Source: Acidobacteriota bacterium (GTDB taxonomy: Bacteria > Acidobacteriota > Terriglobia > UBA7540). From it: a DNA stretch of 7,353 nucleotides. Shown piece by piece: positions 1-5,470 of this stretch (position 1 is its first letter; the number at the start of each line of letters is the position of its first letter). Location of the stretch: positions 1 to 7,353 of the forward strand of contig JAJYJL010000381.1 in the NCBI GenBank assembly GCA_021789565.1. The letters are read 5' to 3'. The notes under the pieces are model-generated. The model was not told the origin of the DNA. It saw nothing but the letters and a program-made list of their open reading frames with translations, and ran no database searches. Position numbers and translations under genes: made by a program.

Positions 1-62
1 CAACGGCCGACCGGCAACGCGGTCTTCAAAAATGGGATGAGATTGTTGGCGAAGGATTTGGA

Positions 63-138
<76 letters not shown>

Positions 139-175
139 GTACGCTTTGGGAAGTGATCCGCAAACCTACGAAAAG

Positions 176-205
176 AGTTTAGCACAAACTCGTTCGGCAT
201 TTTAA
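176..205 (-). promoter_or_regulatory. possible sigma-70-like promoter of the tRNA-Lys gene
   Basis: Read on the minus strand, TTAAAA (200-205) and TAAACT (176-181) each match the -35 and -10 consensus at four of six positions, with an 18-bp spacer. Transcription would start near 169 and give a leader of about 30 nt before the tRNA 5' end at 138. This is a by-eye match in an AT-richer patch and could be chance. Confidence 0.25.
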
Positions 206-329
206 GTGTCTTGTGGGCGGGCGAGGTTACTGAGCGGATTGGCCGCGAAACCCGGAATTGATTTATCATCACTGGGGCACGCAGTGATTCGTCTCGTTGC
301 GGACAGAATTGGCGAAATCGATTTTCCCT

Positions 330-357
330 GTGACGGCTGGTTAGGTAACGGTAGAAT
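330..357 (+). promoter_or_regulatory. possible promoter of the GarD/UxaA-family dehydratase gene
   Basis: GTGACG (330-335, four of six matches to TTGACA) is followed after 16 bp by TAGAAT (352-357, five of six matches to TATAAT). Transcription would start near 364, leaving a leader of about 47 nt that carries the AGAGGAG ribosome-binding site at 394-400. The rest of 139-410 shows no convincing gene. Short open frames there on both strands lack family features. Confidence 0.35.
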
Positions 358-410
358 TTTCTCACATCCGTGGTTTCGGTTGATGATCTGAATAGAGGAG
401 CAGGCTGGAA

Positions 411-1976
411 ATGGATGTTCTGAACCTTGTGGAAGTTGCAGTCATGGTCTGTCCGGATAAGGACAACGTAGCCGTCGTGAAGGCTGACTTTCTTGATGAG
501 GGAGCGCAACTTCGGATTGACAGCGAAACGATCTCACTTTCTGAACGCGCTCTCCAAGGGCAGAGCTTTGCAGTCAGGGACATACCAAAAGGAGAGGCAT
601 TCATTTCGCTGGGCGATCCGATAGGGCTTGCCGCATGCGCAGTTCGCGCAGGAGATGTACTTGGCGATACTAATATCGATCACCATATGCCGCGCCTGAG
701 GGTCCGATATCGCGACAATCCGGCCCTGAATCCAGTTGACCCCGGGCTTGCTGCCCGCACTTTTGATGGTTTTGTTCGCGCAGACGGCAGCGCGGGAGTG
801 CGCAATTACGTCGGCATTGTGACTTCCGGAATGTGTTCTTCATCCGAGGCACGCGAAATTTCCTTCCGCGCCATGCGCGAAATTTACACTCGAAGCAAAT
901 ATCCCAACGTGGACGGAGTTGTTCCTATTGTTCATGAATCCGGTTGCGGAATGCCTGAGGGCGAAGCAGTAAATGTTCTGAACAGGCTCCTGGCCAACAC
1001 CTTGCGCCACCCGAATCTCGGCTCGGCAATATACATCGACCTGGGATGCGGGAAGACCTGCGTCGAATGCTCGGTCCCAATCTTCGAGAAGGAAATCGAG
1101 AACTATAACCAGCACGTTGTGAACCTGACGATTCAACAGGAGGGCGGGGGCCGCAAGACGGTTGAAAAAGGCCTTTGCGTGGTTGAAAAGATGCTTGAAT
1201 TGGCAAACCGGTCCGCTCGCCTGCCGGTTCCTGTTTCAAGACTGATCGTTGGGACCAAGTGCGGGGGTTCTGATCGATGGTCTGGCGTAACTGCTAATCC
1301 GGCTGTGGGCGTTGCCGCCGACATGTTTGTAAACGCAGGAGCGGCAGTCTTCCTTCCGGAAATTCCGGAACTCCAAGGCGGGGCCATGATTGATCTTGCC
1401 CACCGCGCGCGTACCCGGGTAGTTGGCCGCAAATTAATGATGGCGCTGAAACGTTATCAAAAGTATGTAGAAATGTTCGGTGAGGATTTTCGGGATAACC
1501 CGTCCCCGGGAAACAAGAAGGGTGGCTTGTACAACGTTTTTCTGAAGTCGAGTGGTGTGAAAGCCAAAGGTGGCACGTCTATCGTTGAAGATCTGGTGGA
1601 GTACGGTGAGTGGCTTGGTAACCGCAAAGGACTCTATGTCTTGTATACACCCGGTTATGACCAGATTTCGACTCCGGCACTTTTCCTGAGTGGCGCGCAG
1701 GTTGCCCTTTTCACGACGGGCCGGGGAACCGGGATTGGGTGCGCGCTTGGGCCCGTCACAAAGATCGGATCCAACAGTTTTGTTTCGAACCACAACGGCG
1801 ATGTCGACATCAACGCGGGAACCATTCTCGATGGGGATGAAACCGTGGAAGATGTCGGCAAACGCATTTTCGAGCACACTATCGATGTTGCTTCAGGCCG
1901 CACCATAGTTCGAGCGGAAGAGTCTGGATTCCACACGGAGTTCAAGATTTGGGAGTCGCTCTGGCCTTCGCTGTGA
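411..1976 (+). CDS. UxaA/GarD-family sugar-acid dehydratase (galactarate/altronate dehydratase-like)
   Basis: A 521-residue cytoplasmic enzyme predicted to remove water from a hexarate or hexonate such as galactarate or altronate, giving a keto-deoxy acid. Its length is close to E. coli GarD (about 523) and UxaA (about 495). Residues 12-90 form an SAF-type N-terminal domain. The dehydratase body starts at FDGFVRADGSAGVRN (118-132). Family motifs follow in order: HESGCG (175-180), LGCGKTC (211-217), EGGGRKT (244-250), CGGSDRWSGVTANPA (284-298), NPSPGNKKGG (363-372) and FTTGRGTGIGC (434-444). DINAGTI (466-472), DVASG (492-496) and KYPNVDGVV are closer to GarD than to UxaA as I remember them. 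The start at 411 has AGAGGAG ten bases upstream; ATG 444 would clip the domain edge. The gene appears monocistronic. The SAF-domain GHK motif reads GQS (50-52). The exact substrate cannot be read from the sequence. Confidence 0.93.
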   Translation: MDVLNLVEVAVMVCPDKDNVAVVKADFLDEGAQLRIDSETISLSERALQGQSFAVRDIPKGEAFISLGDPIGLAACAVRAGDVLGDTNIDHHMPRLRVRYRDNPALNPVDPGLAARTFDGFVRADGSAGVRNYVGIVTSGMCSSSEAREISFRAMREIYTRSKYPNVDGVVPIVHESGCGMPEGEAVNVLNRLLANTLRHPNLGSAIYIDLGCGKTCVECSVPIFEKEIENYNQHVVNLTIQQEGGGRKTVEKGLCVVEKMLELANRSARLPVPVSRLIVGTKCGGSDRWSGVTANPAVGVAADMFVNAGAAVFLPEIPELQGGAMIDLAHRARTRVVGRKLMMALKRYQKYVEMFGEDFRDNPSPGNKKGGLYNVFLKSSGVKAKGGTSIVEDLVEYGEWLGNRKGLYVLYTPGYDQISTPALFLSGAQVALFTTGRGTGIGCALGPVTKIGSNSFVSNHNGDVDINAGTILDGDETVEDVGKRIFEHTIDVASGRTIVRAEESGFHTEFKIWESLWPSL

Positions 1977-1985
1977 GAGCCTACT

Positions 1986-2264
1986 CTAGTCTTGGGTAAC
2001 TTGTTTACCCGGAACCCGAAGAATTTGTCCAGGGGAACCGAAGTCGCCCGGCTTGGAAGTGTTCTGTCCTGTGGGGTTTCCCGACCCGACGCCGGCTGGA
2101 AATTCGCAGGATAGGTACGCGAATAAAGTTTTGTCTTGTGGTAAGCGGGGCGAGTTCAAGATAGACGCCCGGTCGCAGTCAAGATCGGAGTGTGTCCCGT
2201 CAAAGTAAGTGCTGCGGACTGGAATTCCCTCGTAGTCGCGGCTGACCTTGGGAATGCCTGTGAC
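1986..2264 (-). other. open reading frame continuing after the activase-stub stop, possibly a decayed coding remnant
   Basis: Directly after the TGA at 2265-2267, the same minus-strand frame remains open for 92 codons until TAG at 1986-1988. The first 40 or so residues look protein-like and include RDYEGIP and STYFDGT. This recalls the 'DGIPxL...YDG' pattern near the C-terminus of 2-hydroxyacyl-CoA dehydratase-type proteins. The last 50 residues are rich in Gly, Pro and Ser and look non-coding. One reading is that a large internal part of an activase gene was deleted, leaving N- and C-terminal scraps in one frame. The resemblance is from memory and weak. The segment has no start codon of its own with a ribosome-binding site. 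Confidence 0.22.
1992..2012. terminator. small hairpin after the dehydratase gene, weak terminator candidate
   Basis: GGGTAA (1994-1999) pairs with TTACCC (2005-2010) around a five-base loop, and two possible G-U pairs extend it. It sits 17 bp past the dehydratase stop codon. It has no T-tract on either side, so it is not a classical intrinsic terminator. Confidence 0.2.
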
Positions 2265-2519
2265 TCAGTCCAGCGGAATGTGGGCGTGGAATTCCTCAAG
2301 TAGATCCGTCACTGGCTGGCAGTGGTTTCCTTCCGTCCGGCGATAGTACGAAAGGGGCCTCGGACGGGTCGCAAATAAAGAATGATACGGAAAGGGAGCA
2401 CGAAAGAAATCTGTTGAATCGTCAGCGAAAGACCTGAAGGCCGGTTCGTCCGGAGGGTCTCCGATTGCGGCAAGCTTGAAGCTGACAGCGCCAATATCGA
2501 GGCCTATTAAGTTACCCAC
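2265..2519 (-). pseudogene. N-terminal stub of a BadF/BadG/BcrA-type CoA-dehydratase activase
   Basis: An 84-codon frame starts at GTG 2519, with AAGAGG six bases upstream. It begins GNLIGLDIGAVSFKLAAIG, the phosphate-1 loop and first strands of the ASKHA ATPase fold in activators of 2-hydroxyacyl-CoA dehydratases and benzoyl-CoA reductases. Residues 60-82 (YRRTEGN followed by VTDLLEEFHAHIP) match the conserved 'YRRxxGxPxxxxxxLLxExxxxIP' stretch that follows in the long activase subfamily. Family members run from about 260 to over 1,000 residues. This copy stops at TGA before the ATP-site glycine motifs, the [4Fe-4S] cysteines and the remaining fold. It cannot be a working activase and is best read as a truncated relic. 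A small functional protein is conceivable because the start and ribosome-binding site look intact. Confidence 0.6.
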
Positions 2520-2789
2520 CTATAGCCTCTTGCTGTAAACGTACTTGCCGCCCGAGTATGGGTCTCTTCTACACTTCAAATGACCGCAATATTGTGAACT
2601 CCGGCACAATCCTTTGTGAATGAGATCTTTGATGGGTTTCAACGACAGGGGAGATTTGGCGACATTACGACCGGATTCGCGCCTGCGAGAAGTCTAAACC
2701 CGGCTTCTGACCTTTGAAGGAGCTTGAAACGATGAGACTTAATATAGTTTCTCAAGACGCAAAGCCATCCCGGACCGGGAGAGGAGAAT
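2520..2789. other. 270-bp spacer without a recognisable gene
   Basis: I find no coding frame with a plausible start, no RNA gene and no clear promoter here. The stub's ribosome-binding site is at the left edge and a short palindrome is at the right edge. With the adjoining decayed locus, 1977-2789 makes 813 bp without an intact gene. Confidence 0.5.
2768..2780 (-). terminator. 13-bp palindrome after the response-regulator gene, weak terminator candidate
   Basis: TCCCGGACCGGGA is a perfect inverted repeat about a single central base, 9 bp beyond the regulator's stop codon. As RNA from the minus strand it could form a 5-bp GC stem with a 3-nt loop. The following bases (TGGCTTTGCG) hold only a short U run, so termination is uncertain. 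Confidence 0.22.
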
Positions 2790-3464
2790 CTATTCTTCTT
2801 CAACGAGGTGATGATTGACCGCAAACAGAGCCAGTTCCAGACGGTTTGACACTCCGAGCTTGTCAAATATATTGCCGAGGTGATGTTTAACGGTCTGTTC
2901 GGCGATGGAGAATTTCTCAGCAATGTCTTTGTTTGTGTAGCCCGCGACAATAGCTGAGATGATGTCGAGCTCCCGCGGCGTCAGGTTATAGGACCTTTTC
3001 CTTGTCCCCTGTTCGGGAATCGCGGTCAAATCGCGAATAATCCGCACAAGGTCTGAGACGCTTTCGCGTCCCACCCAGTACTGGCCATCCATTACGCACC
3101 GAATACTCTTAAGCAGTAACTGCGTGGCTGATTCCTTAAGCACGACGCCACGGACGCCATGGTGGAGCGCATCCACGATCTGTTCGCGATCAATGGCCGC
3201 TGTTAACAGAATGACCTTTATGGCCTCGACGGAATTTCGGAGCTGGCGGACTGCCTCCAGGCCCGGAACGCGCGGCATAGCCAGATCAAGCAAGAGGACG
3301 TCCGGCTTCAGACGCTGAGCCATTTCTATTGCTTCTCCACCATCTGAGGCCTCGCCTACGACCAGGAAGTCCTTTTCAGCCTCCAGCAACTTCCGCAGCC
3401 CATCTCGAAAAATGGGATGATCATCAGCGACCAGAATTCGTACTGATTGTGCTGTCTCAGCCAT
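2790..3464 (-). CDS. NarL/FixJ-type response regulator (REC plus LuxR-type HTH)
   Basis: A 224-residue cytoplasmic transcription factor, full length for the family. The receiver domain (residues 8-125) has the acidic pair D14-D15, phospho-acceptor D60 in LLLDLAMP, switch residue T88 and K110 in VLKES. A linker (about 130-158) leads to the C-terminal LuxR/GerE HTH (159-221), with LTPREL (161-166), NKDIAEKFSIAEQTVKHHLGNIF and KLGVSNR. All residues needed for phosphorylation are present. The ATG overlaps the upstream kinase gene by 8 bases (ATGGCTGA) and has no strong ribosome-binding site, so it is probably translated by coupling to the kinase. The cognate sensor is almost certainly the adjacent kinase. 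The likely target is the divergent glycosidase-like gene or the pair's own promoter, but this is inferred from position only. Confidence 0.96.
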   Translation of the reverse strand: MAETAQSVRILVADDHPIFRDGLRKLLEAEKDFLVVGEASDGGEAIEMAQRLKPDVLLLDLAMPRVPGLEAVRQLRNSVEAIKVILLTAAIDREQIVDALHHGVRGVVLKESATQLLLKSIRCVMDGQYWVGRESVSDLVRIIRDLTAIPEQGTRKRSYNLTPRELDIISAIVAGYTNKDIAEKFSIAEQTVKHHLGNIFDKLGVSNRLELALFAVNHHLVEEE

Positions 3465-5235
3465 ACGTGTTCTTTGGCAAGCTGACCTCGACCCGAGATC
3501 CTTTGCCGGGTATTGATTCTACGACAAGTTCGGCCCCTATAGAGCGAACTCTTTCTTTGATGGCCAGCGGGCCCTTCCGTATCGCATCAAGCTCAAACAA
3601 ATCGAGACGCCCCGAAAAGTCAAAGCCACGTCCGTCATCATCAATGGCCAGTTTTAGGCGACCATCCTGCTGTCCTAGTTGTACCAGAACTTTGTGAGCG
3701 CCGCTATGTTTTCTTGCGTTTACCAGCCCTTCCTGAACGATACGCACCAACTGGTTACAAATCCGTGGGGGTAACGAAATCTCTTGCAAGGTTGAGACAA
3801 AGCGGCTGGGGATGCCTGTGTCGCGTTGGAACTTATCGACCATGGCGACAAGGAAGTCAAGCAGCTGGGTTGGGCGGATGTCAACTGGTTTCATTTGCTG
3901 CATTAACTCGCGCAGATTCAGAACTTCCTGACGAAGAATGCGTTGAATGTGAGATAGTCGGTCCACGACCGCAGCGGGTGAGGCATCCGGCTGGCGGCGA
4001 AGGACGTCAACTTCCATTTCAAGCCCGATAAGCGACTGGATGACTCCGTCGTGAAGCTCCCGCGCCACTCGCGCGCGCTCAAGTGCGCCGGCCCTCGATC
4101 GGAGGCGAGATGTCAAGAAGGCTGTGTAAATGGCGGGGCTCAGTTGCAGGGCCAGTGCCCGGACGAATCGTACCGCAGCTTCCGGACTCGCCCGGAGCTT
4201 CGGTTCGAAAAGGAGCATTACGCTCGACCATTCGTCTCCATAGCCAGAATGCACCCCGAGACACGAACGTACATCTTTGTTTCCCACAAGTTCGCTTGGA
4301 GGAGCCCATGTGTCGTCAAACAGTCGCCTGCCATCCTCATCGAGAGCATAGATCCTGTAATTAAGAGCGGTGGGAACTTTCCGGTCGCGAAGCGCATGCC
4401 AGACATGGCCTGGTGTCTCGAAAAGGTTTCCCTCGCTTTCCTGATTGTGGAGTTCCTTGGTTGACAGATTTACTTTTTTCTTGGATTCCTGCTGTTCGAT
4501 ATTCCAGACATACGCCCGGCCTGAATTATGGTCGAGTACGGCCAAAACTGCGCGTGGGGTGCAGAATAGTTCCAGAATCTCCTCAAACACCGCCTCAAGC
4601 GTGCCGCGCACGCCGACCTCCGCTCGTGCCTTGGTCATGACTTTCGCGATCATCGCGGTTTCCTCGCGAAGTTGCTTCTCCTCTTCACCTAGGTACCCCA
4701 GCAAGTACCCCATGATCAGCAGATAGACTCCGCGCATGACAAAAGAGTTCAGATCATAGGCGCCGCTGAAGAGCGATGTGAACGTCAGCCCTCTTGCGAG
4801 GGTGAAGAACGATTGCGAAATAAATAGCGCCGTTGAGGCGAGCGCGGTCAGCAAAGTGGCCTGCAACCCCCAGCGATAGGCAGCTTCCAGCAAAACAAAT
4901 GTATAAAAGAGATAGAATGGGCTGTTCGGACCTGCTGTAAATATGGCAATCAAAGCGGGCCACAGAACGTCGAGCGAATGAACGGCCAGACGGAATTGAG
5001 GTGAGGAAGTCCGTTGGGTTCGCACCATTGCCAGAACGCCAACTGCCTCAAGAACAAAAAGGAAAAGCATCCCGTACACAACCGAGGCAAAGTGACGAGG
5101 CTCAGTTGGATCTACCCAAACGACAAAGAGTGAGGCAATCGCAAGTAATGCCCTTGTGGCCGCAAGGATCCGCTCGATCCGTTGCGACTCGCTTGCTGCA
5201 ATCCACCGCCGTCTTAGGGACGGAAACGAACCCAT
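3457..5235 (-). CDS. membrane sensor histidine kinase, NarX/DesK-like (HisKA_3) with GAF-like domain
   Basis: A 592-residue inner-membrane sensor kinase that autophosphorylates on histidine and passes the phosphate to the overlapping response regulator. About six hydrophobic segments lie at residues 26-41, 49-71, 83-101, 104-122, 125-145 and 165-183, with short loops. A GAF-like region (about 209-374) follows. The HisKA_3 dimerisation domain (385-450) has VARELHDGVIQSL with phospho-acceptor H395. The ATPase domain carries the N box EGLVNARKHS (N506), the G1 box DDDGRGF (532-538) and GKGSRVEV (577-584). All catalytic boxes are intact. The short loops suggest it senses something in or near the membrane; the ligand is unknown. 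I chose ATG 5235 because GAGGAAGG sits just upstream and a candidate promoter -10 overlaps the alternative ATG at 5268, which would add 11 residues (603 total). Confidence 0.94.
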   Translation of the reverse strand: MGSFPSLRRRWIAASESQRIERILAATRALLAIASLFVVWVDPTEPRHFASVVYGMLFLFVLEAVGVLAMVRTQRTSSPQFRLAVHSLDVLWPALIAIFTAGPNSPFYLFYTFVLLEAAYRWGLQATLLTALASTALFISQSFFTLARGLTFTSLFSGAYDLNSFVMRGVYLLIMGYLLGYLGEEEKQLREETAMIAKVMTKARAEVGVRGTLEAVFEEILELFCTPRAVLAVLDHNSGRAYVWNIEQQESKKKVNLSTKELHNQESEGNLFETPGHVWHALRDRKVPTALNYRIYALDEDGRRLFDDTWAPPSELVGNKDVRSCLGVHSGYGDEWSSVMLLFEPKLRASPEAAVRFVRALALQLSPAIYTAFLTSRLRSRAGALERARVARELHDGVIQSLIGLEMEVDVLRRQPDASPAAVVDRLSHIQRILRQEVLNLRELMQQMKPVDIRPTQLLDFLVAMVDKFQRDTGIPSRFVSTLQEISLPPRICNQLVRIVQEGLVNARKHSGAHKVLVQLGQQDGRLKLAIDDDGRGFDFSGRLDLFELDAIRKGPLAIKERVRSIGAELVVESIPGKGSRVEVSLPKNTYG

Positions 5236-5237
5236 TA

Positions 5238-5245
5238 CCTTCCTC
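5238..5245 (-). promoter_or_regulatory. ribosome-binding site favouring the kinase start at 5235
   Basis: On the minus strand GAGGAAGG lies 2 bp before ATG 5235, and its GAGG core is 6 bp away, the usual spacing. The upstream in-frame ATG at 5268 has only GGTGA nine bases before it. This supports the shorter kinase. Confidence 0.5.
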
Positions 5246-5266
5246 ACCAGGGTTAAAACAACGTAC

Positions 5267-5295
5267 ATTATGGCAATTCACCAATAACGAAACAA
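5267..5295 (-). promoter_or_regulatory. possible promoter of the kinase/regulator operon
   Basis: On the minus strand TTGTTT (5290-5295, three of six matches to the -35 consensus) is separated by exactly 17 bp from CATAAT (5267-5272, five of six matches to the -10 consensus). Transcription would start near 5260, giving a leader of about 25 nt to ATG 5235. It would leave the ATG at 5268 out of the message. Confidence 0.3.
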
Positions 5296-5431
5296 GAAGA
5301 TTTCGGGGCCTTCGCCAGCATCCATATGACTTTCGCGTCGGTACATTTTTCGCCTGCACCAACAGTTGACAGCGGGGGCCTCGATCCTGGCACAAATGGT
5401 ATCTGTTTAAGCAGTTTGCGGGAAAACAGGA

Positions 5432-5444
5432 GTATGTGACATAC
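5432..5444. promoter_or_regulatory. perfect 13-bp palindrome, candidate operator before the glycosidase-like gene
   Basis: GTATGT-G-ACATAC is a perfect inverted repeat with 6-bp arms around one base, ending 26 bp before ATG 5471. Its place in the 235-bp divergent region between a sensor/regulator pair and a secreted enzyme gene fits a dimeric regulator site. NarL-type regulators often bind short inverted heptamers, so the neighbouring regulator is a reasonable candidate. A consensus-like TTGACA lies upstream at 5366-5371 but has no -10 at the right distance, so I assign no promoter to the glycosidase gene. Confidence 0.3.
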
Positions 5445-5470
5445 GATCTCATATTGGAAAGGGGTAAAGG

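Noticed and set aside
28..40. 13-bp direct repeat AAAAATGGGATGA also found at 3408-3420.
   Set aside because: One exact 13-mer pair is about what chance allows in a window this long. The second copy simply encodes DHPIF of the response regulator on the minus strand.
1..62. Possible end of a coding region beside the tRNA: a plus-strand frame from base 3 reads to TGA at 66-68, and a minus-strand frame contains HPIF..D like a receiver domain.
   Set aside because: Only about 20 codons are visible, the plus frame would run into the tRNA 3' end, and the minus frame has no start codon and lacks the acidic pair. Nothing can be supported.
2639..2950. 103-codon minus-strand frame overlapping the end of the response regulator.
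   Set aside because: It overlaps the HTH-coding region in another frame, and the sequence shows no domain pattern.
4051..4464. Several 75-137-codon plus-strand frames inside the kinase gene.
   Set aside because: They are antisense to an intact, motif-rich kinase and have Cys/Arg-rich shadow composition and no family features.
5366..5371. Perfect -35 hexamer TTGACA upstream of the glycosidase-like gene.
   Set aside because: No -10-like hexamer lies 16-19 bp downstream, so no promoter could be assigned.
5389..5405. TGGCAC followed by AAATGGTAT, resembling a sigma-54 -24/-12 promoter.
   Set aside because: The -24 element matches, but the required GC at -12 is absent at the correct spacing. 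No sigma-54 activator is visible, since the regulator here is LuxR-type without an AAA+ domain.
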